Source: Stratiolaelaps scimitus (lineage: Eukaryota > Arthropoda > Arachnida > Mesostigmata > Laelapidae). From it: a DNA stretch of 64,000 nt. The notes under the pieces were generated by a model that saw only the letters and a program-made list of their open reading frames with translations, had not been told where the DNA came from and ran no database searches. The stretch spans positions 4,208,501 to 4,272,500 of the forward strand of contig JABWDB010000018.1 in assembly GCA_019614645.1 (NCBI GenBank), read 5' to 3'. Shown here piece after piece: positions 47,759 through 60,437 of this stretch. The translations under genes were made by a program, and so were the position numbers. How positions within the stretch are numbered: the stretch's first letter is position 1; the number at the start of each line of letters is the position of its first letter.

Positions 47759-50700
47759 CCCGTGCTGCGGCAGAATTTGTGGGCTGAATGGCAGAGAAAC
47801 GAAGTACGGAAGGCACACACACACGCACGATCGAAGGGACCAAGCCAGATCAGACTAATTTGACGATTGTCGTCCGCCTATGCGATTAGGGGAATGATTA
47901 GCGTTGCGGGAACAATCGATTCAACCGAAACAGACGATGGCTTCGCATCCTACGAAAGCGATCTATTGTACAGACCATTCGAGTATTCGCTGACGAACAC
48001 ACTTGATGGTGAGAAGTGATATTCTAACGATGAATGCGAAGCCGGCAAAGTGTCATTCCCAAAGTAACATGCGCGCTGAATCGGATTTCCCCAAGTGTCT
48101 TTGTATATTTTGCCGCTGTTCTTGTTTTATTAGTAAGAATGCACATAGAAATCCACGGAATTGGCGCAGTGAGACCATCAGTCAGGTGAATAGCTCAGGT
48201 AACAGTTCTATGGTTGTACATTTTGACAGGTGCTGTTATTTATTGCGTTTCTTCAGCTCAGCTCAGGTAACCTTTATTCAAAGCGGTATTTGCAGACTTT
48301 TAATGCCTCGAACAAATGCCCCCCGCCCCCCCGCGTGTCTATTTGTACTCGGATGTCTCCGTATAAAATTCCCTATATTGAAGGTACAACCTTGGGGGGC
48401 TTACTTGAGCGGGTGATATGGATAGCGCCCGAAGAGAGGCCACTTTTGTTCTCTGAAAACAACAATTCGCTGGCAGACCCGAACGTCAAAAACCACCACA
48501 GTTCCCCTCTCACTGAAGCCAAAAGTTTCAACACAAAGACTTGATCTACGAGTTCACCTTAATCCGGCTTTTGCACTGAGAGCTCAATTTGGAGAGATCG
48601 TATTCATATATATATATATATATAACATAGCGCATATAAGAGGCTTATTATATCGGACCGAACTCGGGCCTGTGAACGAACGTTCAACCGCGCTCCGCAA
48701 TTTCCCCCAATAGGTTTATTGGCGGATGGCACTTCAGCTAAAGGAATTCCTTATTAGCTGGGTGTGTCGGCCTCATTCGTGAGCCGCCGGCAGATGTCAA
48801 ATCCAAAGGTCGCTTCGTCCCCTTCACTTGGATTTACAGGTACTTGCCACTCTCCATTCGTGTGATCTAATGTTACTCATAATCACGAATTGATAGAAAT
48901 TCCCACGAAGTAATCGTCTCCCACAGTCGACACCTGTATGTTACAGATCTGTGGACGCGGCACTAAGGGGAAGGCGAAGAGGCGACGTGCACACTGTGTC
49001 ATCTCCATATTCGTATTTTGTTTTCAGATGGTTGCAAAGTTCAGTTGTTGTACGCAAGCTATGAGTGTAGCGTAGTTGCATAAACATTTGCGTAGAAATT
49101 GCAATTCCTTTAATAGACCCAAAAATATCTACCTTTAAGACACGGGTTTGTTCTTGTAAGACGTCAAAACGATACAGAACAAACGAGGTCGGAAAGTTCA
49201 CTAGGATGTATTTAGAAAGCTAGATCAATTTCAGTTCGTGTTTGCGTTGGATTAGACCTCCGAATCATTGGAAGCGCCACATTTCTTTATTCGTCACTGT
49301 CATCCCATTTCATAATAGTATTGCCCCTCTTCGTTGAAGTACATATTGAGCCGTTCCAAGTGGGGGTTCGACTCCATTCGATCGTCGGCGTCTGATCAGT
49401 CTCAACACTCTATGCCGATCCGGTCTGTTCAACAAATTGGCTCAACATCGTCTTTTCGTACCAGCGCTACGTGTACGACCGCCCTCGCAAAATTGTTCAC
49501 TGGAGGAACAATTGCGAGCAACGACGACGGCGAGACATTTCAATGGACGCTCGCTTCTCTCAGCTCATTGAAGATCTCAGTGTTCGTCACCTCGCTCGTC
49601 TCCACCGCATCATGTCATGGATACAAGTCTGTTCTCGCTTTCTCATGATCAAGCGTCCCCTTCACCGCAACGGGATGCCCACGACGGTCTAACCCTTACT
49701 GCTCATGTCTCTGCTCAATGTCGAGCACCATTGGTCGTGTGCCATTGGTGGCTAGCTAATACGGACTTGCCCGGTGGTTCTCTGTCGTGCTCATGCGCAC
49801 CCGTATCACGGTCGAGTCGGCCGGCGCTCGTCGACTCGGTTTCCATTCGCATGCAAATCAGCAGACCGACGAGTCATCGCACCTACGACCGCCAGCACAT
49901 GACGCTCCCCAGGGGCAATCCGAAGCGGCGAGGGGCGCGCAACACCAGCAGCTCACTTGATAGACCAGTCTTTTCTTGTTCGGTGGTTCACCGTGCCGTT
50001 ACAAGCCAAGGGAGCTAACGCGACATTTAACGATCTTTCCTCTGGACTGCTCAACGACTATTGCGCGTCTCTCCAATCCCTATTAACAAATGAACCCGAA
50101 AGACGTCGGAGAGAGTGGGGTATGAAAGTTGAATGCTGACAAGGAGATCAAGCGGGTTTGCAGGAAGCAGTAACGTTATTCGAAGGCGTAACACGTAGCG
50201 TGCAGGGCATCCAGCGATGTGAAAACAAGTATGCTATCGAATGTTGATTAAGGACTGGGCGTAGATGTGCACACTTCATAAATTACAATAAAAGAAACGC
50301 TGCAGTGTATGATACAGCACCATAGTGCTGGCTTCGCCAATAGTCGAGTTCAGATTGTCGACATTTTCTATGCATTGGTGGGTTCAACCCCTTCAGCCAC
50401 CCGCTGGCATTGGATAGGAACCAACAGCAATGAGAGAAGTCTGGCAGTTCCGATTGAAGCCTTCGCTCTGTCCTATCAACACGTTTGCGATTGCATCACT
50501 AACACACCGCGAATGCATCGATTGCTTTGTCTAGTGGACTCAGTCCGTTGTTCCATGAGGTCCGTCGTCTCTTGTTGAGATACGTCGCCCACTGGCTTGA
50601 GCATCTCAGTAGAATTATGGCTCTCCCCGAGGATTCACTTAGGATTGCTGAGCAGGCCACTTCGCTGAATCCCGCTCGGTGTATTTGCATGCACCGTGCT

Positions 50701-51667
50701 TCATGTGGTAGCTAGTCCCCGAGGCAAGGCAATGGACGCGGCCGCCAGAGGTAAGCATAGTTATAAAATAATCAATATGAACTTCGCTGATGCAGGACAG
50801 CAGGCCGTCCAGCGCAAGCCGGAACACACTCTCCGTTTCGTTCCACTTGAGTGACCCAGTCGGACGGGGATGAAGAGATCGAGATTGGGACGTCCAGGCC
50901 CGGCCGAGCTCGGAGACCACGCGACGCTATTGCGCTCGTAAAGAGCTTGGCCATCTTCATCCTCCCCTTCGTCGCCTCTGGCCCCGAGGGAGCTGCGGGC
51001 CCCGGCGACCCGAGCGACGGCGTATCGCTGGCCGGGCACAGTGTGCCGCCGCCTGATGGGCCTTGTCCACTCTCAGTCCCGTAATCCCTTCCTGCCCATT
51101 GGGAGGTTTAATGTGCTTACCAACACCTACGCCCTCGGGTCCCCCGTGTCACTCGAGTGTCGATAGGGGCTGGCTGGTCTATATATATATATATATATAT
51201 AATGGAACGGAAGCCGTTAGTCGGGAGACGACAATCCAGCCATTAGACCAAACCGAGGCAGGGATTCACCGGACGCCAACCTCAAAAAATACGTCATGAT
51301 TTTGTGGCTTGCGCAAAGCGTTCACATAGGTCCTGCAGAATCGACATTCGTCGCTAATGTGTCGAACGAGAAGCGATATATATATATATATATATATGTC
51401 TATATATATAACATTTATCAATACATTTACGCGTGGTTAACACTCCTCATTGCAGACGGCCTAAGTAGCACGGCATAGTAACAGTGAACTACTGTAAATC
51501 AGTGCATCTTTAATGCAGTAGGTGTCCCACCTTTTTTCATATTTTCATTGGTACCTTTGTACAGCAGGTAGAAGTTCCCACCTCGGTGTGTCTATTTGTG
51601 GCCAGACCATCAAAAAATGTATAGAGCAATGTAATGCATCCATACGGCATATTGTATTTCAAGGCGC
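47759..51667. other. Spacer with GC-rich patches, no supported gene
   Basis: An AT repeat lies at about 48607-48624. AG|GT fused splice-like sequence occurs on the plus strand at 48839/48840 (GGATTTACAG, then GTACTT). GC-rich patches at 49.7-50.05 and 50.8-51.1 kb have open frames on both strands. AT repeats lie at 51179-51200 and 51377-51400. Nothing is recognised. Confidence 0.5.
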
Positions 51668-51796
51668 ATGTGTGTGTGTGTGTATAAACGCCAGTTTGTA
51701 TGCCAGCCTAATCGACAGGCAACATCAGACTCATATGTGGAGACGTACCTACCTGCCACCGTCGACGTGGTAACTGAATATGGAGCAGGATACATT
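51668..51796 (+). CDS. Possible first exon (43 codons), unknown product
   Basis: An ATG inside a TG run opens 43 codons ending at a strong donor, ACATT|GTAAGT, in phase 0. The distal part reads well (SYVETYLPATVDVVTEYGAGY). The start lies in a microsatellite and no acceptor partner was identified, so support is thin. It could instead be an internal exon that starts after the repeat. Confidence 0.15.
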
Positions 51797-53424
51797 GTAA
51801 GTAAATGGTACAATACTTTACGTAGCACGTGTCCGTGATGTTAATGGTAAAAGGCCGAGTGAGGATAAGGTACCTTGCTATTTCTCCTGTATTTTTCCCC
51901 GCTTACCTGCGCACGGCTGGCAGACTATTAGACCTAAGACAGTAGGACATTCGTTCGCGCTCCGCCCCTTATGGAGTGGCTGCTATACACTGCTTTTCCG
52001 TCCTGCACTCGGTTCGCCTCAACACGGCCGGAGCGAGCGAGGGCTTCACGGGTTGGCATCACCATTGCAGCAACACAACACCAGCAGAGTAAGTAATTAC
52101 GCACGGCAGCCGGTACAGTGCCGGCGCCTTCGGTGGGCATGTTCGTCGGCTCGATCGCGTGTGTGTGTGTGTACTACATGAGCAGGATGGTCGGCTACCG
52201 TAAGGGCTCTACCCTAAGAGGGCCATAGGAAGAGCGCGAGCGGTTCCCGAAAAGGAGTTTTGGGCCGGTTATTGCTGGACTGCTATATGCTACGGTGATG
52301 GTATAACGGCATAGGCTGCCAGTTTCGTAGGTAAACAGCCTGGGTAGGGTATCAGAAGAGGCGAGGGGCAAGAGGAAAACTGACCTGAAACCGCTACAAG
52401 GAAGGGGGGGGGGGGCAGGCTCTTGGAGGCAACTTGGCATTGGCATCGGCGAACGTTCGCCAGCTTTGATCCTGTCACTAGCGCTGTTGCCGCGGAAACG
52501 ATTTCTTCTATCTGGAAAGGGGTGGTCATTCCTTGCCTGTCTTACTCGTTTGTCGTTATCGCTAATGTTATTATTATACGGAGCCAATAACCTGGGTGGT
52601 GGGTCGCGCATGTTCTAGTACCCCAAGAACACTATGTGCCGAACAGAGCAAGTGATAAGTAGATGTGACCCTGTATGGTTGACGAAAGCTTTGCCACAAA
52701 CATGCACCCACAATCGGATACATATATATATATACACTGTGCGTGCTATCGTTTGCTAATTGCGTACGCTCTTCTATTCAGCACCAGAGGCTCGCTTTTA
52801 GCTTCGCTGGGTAGGGAGGGCCAGTGCCGCCGCCGCCGGTCGCTCTATTCAAGCTGAGAAACGAGCGACGCTAGTTGTCGTTCGTTGTTGGAGGCGCACG
52901 AGGAGTGGATGGATCTGGCAGTATTTGTCGAGCCGACCAAAGCGTTCATAACATCGGTCGCTACTGCTGCCGCCGCCGCCGCCGACTTCCCCTCTGGCTT
53001 TTCGTTCTCAGTGTCGCTATGAAGTCGCCAGTCAGCGGAGGCGATGCTGCGGCCGTTCCAGTCGTTGCAGAACTAGCAGCAGCAGCAGCAGCAAAAGCAG
53101 CAGCCATAGCTGCCGCCGTAGCCACAGCGTTACTCGGGAGATGACAGCGGTAGAGCCACCACTAGGATAATTAGGTTTTAAGACTTGCTGCTCAGTTTGC
53201 CGCGGGGAATTTCGCTGTTTCCCGACTTCTGCTCGGGCTGGACTTGTTCAAGGGGAAGCTAACGACAGCGGCTCGCTGGTCAGGCGATTCGCCACTTTAG
53301 GCTGAATCACGAGGCAGCAGGAACCGCTACAGTGAGACAGGTGGGGAGATGGGCAGGGGGCGCGTGCCCCCAACGCCTGGCTGTGAGCCAGGCGGAATTC
53401 GCTAATCGAGTAGTGACGAGGATT
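51797..53424. other. GC-rich island with codon repeats, no supported gene
   Basis: A run of 12 G lies at 52404-52415 and an AT repeat at about 52719-52734. (GCC)n at about 52967-52983 and (CAG)n near 53075-53092 lie in an Ala-rich frame of 41 codons from an ATG at 53019. That small frame could be a real exon, but it is low-complexity and lacks splice support. Confidence 0.45.
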
Positions 53425-53640
53425 ATGTCCTTCAGTCGCACCTGGCCAAGCACCTACAAGATCTGCTTACTACCATTGCTGCTGCTGCTGCTGTTGATGC
53501 CGGAATGGCAGTGGCCGCCGGCCTTAAGCCTCCCAGTGCCTCCTATACGCTTCTCCCCGAAGTCTCATGATATACATGAATATATATATATATATATTCT
53601 CTCACCGAACATATGGATGTTGGTGCACGTACACACGCAG
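53425..53640 (+). CDS. Possible first exon with signal peptide
   Basis: An ATG (A at -3) opens 72 codons ending at a good donor, CGCAG|GTATGG, in phase 0. Residues 12-25 are strongly hydrophobic (KICLLPLLLLLLLM, coded by CTG repeats) after a short polar head, then PEWQWPPALS, which looks like a signal peptide and cleavage region. The exon also contains a (TA)n microsatellite coding for Tyr/Ile, which weakens the case. No downstream exon was found. Confidence 0.2.
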
Positions 53641-55410
53641 GTATGGCATTGAGAAATGCAACGGCCCCGCACAGATAGAAAATAAATGAAGACAAGGGAA
53701 CAGCTCACAGCAATAAGCCAGTGGGCTTATCAGCTTGTCACTGAGGGGTGAGCGGGGATATTATCGAGTGCGAAAACAAATGAGCAACTACGACTACTGT
53801 TCTTGACAGGCGGATAAATAAATCCTACTATTGTGGCAGCTACCTCTCATGTCTCCTGGCTGCTTTTCCTCTCTAGCCACTGCCACTGTTATTTTTGATC
53901 GAGGCACTTTTTTTTTTCTTACGCGTTGTGGTTATTGGCAACAATCCGATCTACAAGTGGGCGCACAGTGGAAATAGGAAAACATCTGTCTAGCGTAGAG
54001 GCTATGAAGGATTTCTATAGGTTCTACATACTGATTTTTCGTTTACATATCCCGAGTCAGTCAATGCAAGATGCTAAACATCGGGGTCATTATGTCGAGG
54101 ATCATTTTGTAAGCGGACTGAATAACAACGAACAATTTGTTTGTTCAACAAACCTGTGTATGATCGACCGGGTTGTGTTAAGCACGAACACCTTCGACTT
54201 CTAGTGTTTACGAAAAACCAAACTGTTCAGTGTGCGTTTGACTACTTTGCCTCCGCTGAGTTCGGTGGCACCATGTTCTGACCTCTTGTCATGCCAGCCG
54301 GCGACTTCGTCCTCAGATACATCCCTCTCCGTCGGTTTTTTTTTTATTCTCATTCCATAGACCCCCTGATCGCTCCTGTCATTTAACGGCCGTCGACACC
54401 GGCGGGGAAGCGGATCGGGACGACGGAGTGGGGCTCGCCGACGTTGCGCGTTTACCGACGCCCGTACAGCCGCTTGTGGCAGCTGCCAGCGCAGCCGGAG
54501 ATCACGGCGAGGAAGGACGAACGCCCGCCGTCTCTGCATTTCAGTTCGCCAGCCGTTAGCAAAGGGTAACATAACATGTAGACATCGACACACATAAAGA
54601 CACCCACTCGCAGAGTCTCACGGAGACTGACCGGCTGTTCGTAAGCAGGGAAGCAGTACATACATATAATAGATACGAACAAAAGGGGTACGGGAGGCCT
54701 CGTGCTGCCGTCCGAAGTCAAAAACAGGAGGAGAACACAGTTCCGGATGACGGATAGGTCTCCCAGTGCCGCCGCGTGCCCTCTTACGGAGTTACCCCTC
54801 GGGCGCGCCGGCGTTTCTCCGAGTCAACGCTACTGCTGCTGCCCCCACCACCGCTGCTGGCTCGAGAGCCGTCTAGTGCAGTGTAGTGTGGAGCTGGATT
54901 GGGAGTAAGTGGGTCTGCGCGGTGTGGTGTCAGTCTAGGGACTAAGTTCTACCCTATCCTGGATCATTGTGCAGGGCGCGAGCAGCCGAGACCAGCCGAC
55001 CGCTGCGTACGCTACCTACAAGGATAGAGATCTCTCCTATGCCAGACGGAGGAGCTAAAGGTCACAAGCCGCTACCATTGTCGTATCACGACCCACCGCG
55101 CATTCGTCCTTGTCAGTCTTCTCGTCAGGACCCGGCAGTGCGCGGCCTTAGACCCACATTCTCATTTTGCTTCGAGGCAACGCAGCCGTCGAAGGGGCAG
55201 GTCCTGTGAACGGTGCAAGTGGTATCCTTGCTTGGCAGTGCCTTTACAAGCAGGCGGTGCAAGTTGCCATCACTGGCCTGCTTCTTGGGATCTGCACCGC
55301 GGTTGCGGTGGGCCCGAAACAACCCCTGTCGCGTAGGGTACACATGATCGCGGCAACCGGGAAGCGAAGAAACTGCTTCCCTTCAGTAAAAGCAGTATGC
55401 ACTCACCACA
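53641..55410. other. Spacer and GC-rich patch, no supported gene
   Basis: At 54.24-55.2 kb the DNA is GC-rich, with frames of 80-130 codons open on both strands. No splice-consistent model was found. Confidence 0.5.
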
Positions 55411-55480
55411 ATCAATCAATCATATATTTGTTTATTTACGGAACTACAATTGTCCAAAAACGCTTAAGTTGTATGGGCAT
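55411..55480 (-). mobile_element. SINE family A fragment (3' body only)
   Basis: On the plus strand it reads ATTTGTTTATTTACGGAACT, then a diverged stretch, then AACGCTTAAGTTGTATGGGC and ATATAAG. This matches the family A body in order. The tRNA head is absent. On the minus strand AATAAA is kept. Confidence 0.6.
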
Positions 55481-57228
55481 ATAAGTGCAAGACATATCCG
55501 AACTGCAGCGCAGCAGCAGCAACAACAACAATAACTACCACGACGACAACAACTACAAAAATGAAAACTAGAGCATTTGTCAGAATTCTGTCAACAGTAG
55601 CCGAAAATGTATGGCAGAAGCAAGTCAAACGGGTGAACCCGGTATGTCTACACTCGCGTAGGCGTACACGAGAAATTGGAACCTCGCCAGACGTTCGCGA
55701 CACTGATGCGACGCTAAGGTTCATCGCGGAATTATCCGCATTTGTAACGGCGTAAATTGCGGGCTGCAAAATTAACATGACTTTCTTCAGCGTCTCCATG
55801 CACGAGCTGCCACTCGCTTAATTGGCTTGGCTGAGGAACATCCGTTCTTTCGGTGTAAAGCGGATTTGGGGGGACTACGCTAGAGAATTACAATAGGTTA
55901 CACTAACTACACTTGAAATAGCGTCTGCATTCATCGGATCTAATCGTGTCGATTGACGAACGGTCTTTAAACGTATCGTCTATACGGGCTGAGCTTCGAT
56001 AGTGGTTCAGGGTTTAATTTCAAGAAAGCTTTAACTTTGGCCCGTAAAGTTTTTTCCTGCGAAAAATGTTTCCTGCGAACTTTCCTGCAATGCGAACATA
56101 CAACATCTTCTTCATTAACTCTGGTTGCATTCTCGAACACGTCTGTTCGAACGAGCGGTTCGATTCCCGGTAAACTGCCATTTTTCGCACTGAGCAAATT
56201 CTACAACCTTAGTATAATCCTAAACCTATCCCTTAACCTAACCTTCCTTCGTCCTGCTAGCGAGTCCGCTATTCAAAGCGCTTGGTTCGAATTCGTCAAG
56301 ATGAAGGAGCCGCACACAACTGAGATATAGAATAAGCGCGACCGGACAGCAACGAGTCGGGGAAGGTGGGTGACCCGTGGGGTATCTGCAATCGTTTTAA
56401 TATAACGATGAAATAAGCCCAAGTACGATTAGGCTGTCTAGACCCAGTGCGATATCGCGACACGACAAATTGTCCCAATTAAAAACAATTACGCGTTGTC
56501 GATTCAGTTTTTCTATAGAGTGTTGTGAATGCTCTGGACGGGGGTCGCAAGCTCGCACTTGGCATGAGCTGAACATAGTTTGTGCGAGGTATAAGTCTTA
56601 TATCGGTCGTGCACGATATCTGGAAGGCACCCTCATGAAATAACAGGGAGAAATGTTATCCCCTTTAACTTGTATTCTATTTTTGATAGTCGTTGTTGTT
56701 AATAACGACTATCAGGTTTTGCTTGGTCCTGCTAGTTAAAAACATATAGGTTATCGACGGTCGAAAACAACATTAGCCTCTGGGTAGGAGAGAAAACTCA
56801 TATCGGAACTAAGATGTGTACCCGGCTGCGGTGACCCGTTGCAACCGTCTCAGTTAATTCGTTCCAGTAACTTAAAAATCAGGCGATATTAGTTTTCGGG
56901 GTCCAGTTCTGATGTCCTTTAGCCAAAAACGTGACGGGCAACATCAATACTCGATGTAGATAACAAATATTCTATTGTGTACATACACACAATATCATTG
57001 CAACGTATAGATGCGGACATAATTTTATAATAATAATAATAACCTCACATTCGTTCAATCTTTATATATACATATATATACAGCTATATATAAATACAAT
57101 TAGAAAATGTGAATATGTGAATGTATAATATATATCTGTTGACAGAATAATCTATTATAATTGCGAAATCGTAATTGCATGAACAATTTGGTGATAATAC
57201 ACTCTTACTTTTACTCTATTTTTTAATC
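55481..57228. other. Spacer, no supported gene
   Basis: A perfect 11-bp stem-loop lies at 56684-56714 (arms TGATAGTCGTT and AACGACTATCA, 9-nt loop). A B-box-like GGTTCGATTCC at 56158-56168 lacks a clear A box. AT-rich from 56.9 kb on. Confidence 0.55.
56684..56714. repeat. Perfect 11-bp stem-loop
   Basis: The 11-bp arms are fully complementary across a 9-nt loop. Confidence 0.85.
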
Positions 57229-57275
57229 GAGAACTTAAGCATTGTTAAAATTGCAGTTCCGGAAATAAACCGCAA
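57229..57275 (+). mobile_element. SINE family A fragment (3' body only, opposite orientation)
   Basis: It reads GAACTTAAGCATTGTTAAAA, then TTGCAGTTCCGGAAATAAACC, in the sense direction of the family. AATAAA is kept. It is the only copy in the window oriented to the plus strand. Confidence 0.65.
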
Positions 57276-59885
57276 ATGTCATGTTATATATATATATATA
57301 TATATATATATGAGCTCGTCATTTTGTGAATGACACTACTATTTCAGCCCATTCACTTTTACATCAATTGTTCGCTGCCGATTACTTACGGTTCATCATC
57401 TTATGTAGATAGATCTTTAGTAGACATGGATCTTCGAAAACTTCACAGTCGTTGAAACCCTCTTAGGAATATATGTGATTCAAAAGTAAAGGTTGTCAGC
57501 TTCGTATCGGGATCTATTTGTTTATTTTTCAAATCATGTGGTGTTACCGACGATCGTCGATCCTTGGCACCCCTCAGACGACAATAATTTCGCTTACTCC
57601 CGAAAAACAAAATAATCTCTTATACGGCTTGCTACTAACCTCTGACACGAGTCTATGATACGTTTTGTATGCTCTCTACCATGAGAGATAAAGTGTGCAC
57701 GTATACTGCTCGTTCCCATTCTGCTGAACTTCTAACGATAGTTTACATCCACTCTACCATTTCGCCTCCTTTCGAAACGCAAAGAATTCTGCGTTAAATT
57801 AAAAAAAAAGCAGTAGAAAGCACGAAAAAACAGCACAAATGAACATTATTTCGAAATGCCTAAGAAATTTCAACAAAAATTAAGCGAGCCAATGTCAGCC
57901 ACCTCTCGGCCATTTTACGCCGCTTGTTCCACTGCTGCCCCACTCCTACCACTTACCCCTGTCTGGGTCACCCTCATGTTTTTTTCCTGCATGAAGCTCC
58001 TGTCAAACCTCAGTGCTTCCACTCCATCGATACCCTCGCATATACGCATGCGTTAGATGGGCTGAAATTCATTTTGCTTCCACACAACGATCTATTACTG
58101 CTGTTTGGAAACTGTCATTCAGGAACTATCAACAGTCGGTAGGCCAGCGAGCCGCCCAGCTACGCTTCGCTATCATGATCATCGTCACCACCATCATCAT
58201 CATAATCACAATGATACCATGGCACAGTTCAGCAGCGGTGTAAACGTCAATTTCTCACAATTGCCGACCTTCGTTCCAGGCTGCAGCATTCGTTTTATGC
58301 CTAACGCTGTTGCACCTCGCCCCGCTCTATGCACCGCCTTGCGCCGCACATCGGTAACACTATATTCAATGTGATATTGTGGCCGCTCGGCACCGGTATC
58401 TCGACCGATCAATCTCTATTCCGTAATGTCATTTCTATGGTGTCTCTGCTTTCTTCCCCTTCAACTCGGAGGCCAGTTCTCTGCTTCGACAAAGCGGAGA
58501 ATGCTATGATATGATACCTTTATCTTTCCCCTTCGTATTCCCGCAAAGCGTTACCCCCCACAAACAGACAACGTGAGATATTCTATTAGCATAGCGAGTG
58601 AATGAACCAAGCCTGATCGAGTCGGACGCCCTCAATCAACCGATCGAACAATTCCTCCTTTGCTGGCGTTTTTCATATACGCTTTCTCGTGCCGTCACGA
58701 TGAAACCGCCCGGCTGGAGAGCTACAGGGAAATAGTTGTAGCAATGAGCTTTTCTTTATTGCAAGTTCTATTTTCTATTCACTTGGATGGAGAGTGGTAG
58801 ATTGTAGCACACGGCTTTCGTTTGCCGGTTGCAGAAATACGTGGCTACGCTGCCGCTCTCGGTAAGAGACATCTTCGCACAAATACCGATGTGAAGCTCT
58901 ATATATATATATATATATATGTATATATGCGTGTGTACACTAATATCTACGAGTGAAGGAGATGGTCGCTCGTGTCAGCCTATTCCGCCGAGTGGTGGCT
59001 GGAGCTTCCCTTGCGATGCCGTCAAAGCGGCGAAATGGCTTGCCATCGAAGACGCACGCCCGGCCACGCGTTAAGCGTGAAGCAGTTGCTTCCATTCTCT
59101 CTGTCGTAGTCGTGGCCAGGCGGCCAGCAGCATTTCCACGTCCCCAGTCGAGTCGTCCGGCGGCCATCGGTTCACGGACTTCATGGTCCGCACGCGGGGC
59201 GTACTCTCAACTCCGCCTCTTCAGCGTTCGCGCACTCCGTATTGCTTGGCTCCCTTTGTCCCCACGAGCGACCGAACGACTGAGCGCCGGCCGGCCGGCC
59301 GAACCACTCCGGTTCGCGGAGTCCTTCACGTCCAGATGAGTCCGCCGGAACCGAGTGCCAGTCGAGTGCTCGACGGGAGTACTCACTCGTCAAGTGTCCT
59401 TGTCCTGTATGACGTTCGTCTGTGTCTACGTATGTGTTCGGAATGCATGCGTGTATCTATGAGTATATATCTCTGTGTACCTAGCCGCCCCTGCCCGTTG
59501 CACTCATCGGGGTGAGCTTACCCGGCGACCCGATCGACACACATAGATCTACACTCACAATGCAGACACTGGTATGAACGCACGCGGTAGCAATGGACGC
59601 AAAGGCGGTGTAACGCCGAAGACGTCAGGACGATGGGAGACCCGTACAGGATGGACCATGTTTCGAGCCAACGGATAAGAGGCGCCAACGCTCGGTGTTC
59701 TCCGGAAGGATTCGTTTCTCGAGATGCATACTTCATTTCGTCCAATAATTCAGACGGTATTGTGTTATACATACCTGGGTACCTAGTAAGATGGTAAAAA
59801 AAACGGTGAAACCAGTGAAACATGCAGGGGTCAACTCACACGTCGCTTCTGTTTCGAATCTCACCATCATCGACTAAGGGGGATA
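57276..59885. other. Spacer and GC-rich patch, no supported gene
   Basis: (TA)n arrays lie at 57284-57311 and about 58902-58920. CAT/CAC-type repeats lie at 58186-58205. A GC-rich patch at 58.97-59.5 kb has a 128-codon plus frame, open on the other strand as well, with no splice support. Confidence 0.5.
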
Positions 59886-60437
59886 TATAATCGGCTATTT
59901 CCAGGGTGGAGGAGGTCATCGAAATTTTTCAGAAATTCGGACTGGCCATCAATGCTAGTAAAACCTGTATTACCCTTTTCAGGGCTCCTCGAAGATCGGT
60001 TCAGGTCCAGTCGGTTCAGATTTGTGGCCAATCCGCTCTAATGTTACCCTCAGTCAAATGCTCAGGGCTGATGCTCCAGGACACACTCAGATGGAATAGA
60101 CACATGAAGGGACTGACTCCGAGTTACGCTGTCATTGCTTCACTTCGTCGCCTCAGGGCTCTGTATGTGTTGCTCATTTTTTTTTGCTCTACTACGGCAT
60201 CATAATTTGGTGTGGTGGAACTAGAGGATCATTGCGCAGAGGGGAAATCATCCAAAACGACGCTCAACGGGCGATCTTTGACCACCGGCGTTGTGACTCT
60301 GTCAAAGATATTTTCCGGAATCTCGGGCTTCTTATTCTCAATGACATCTGCACGGTTCAGACTGCTGTTCTTGCTTTTAAAATCCTAAGGGAAAAGATAC
60401 CCAGCGATATCTCCCTCCCTATTACTTCAACGTGACA
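59886..60437 (+). pseudogene. Non-LTR retrotransposon reverse transcriptase, C-terminal remnant
   Basis: The first frame (to about 60180) has the post-catalytic signature of LINE reverse transcriptases: FQKFGLAINASKT, then a KCSGLMLQDTLRW block. After a T homopolymer (60175-60184) the reading moves to another frame: LYYGIIIWCGG, then a helix ending QNDAQRAIF, then NLGLLILNDICTVQTAVLAF. This matches the thumb or connection region of jockey/CR1-type elements. The YADD catalytic motif and everything upstream are missing, so the copy is 5'-truncated and frameshifted. It ends at a TGA near 60433, where the opposite-strand element begins. Confidence 0.75.

Noticed and set aside
56130..56190. tRNA gene or SINE around GGTTCGATTCC
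   Set aside because: The B box is good, but no A box lies at the right distance and no cloverleaf can be drawn.
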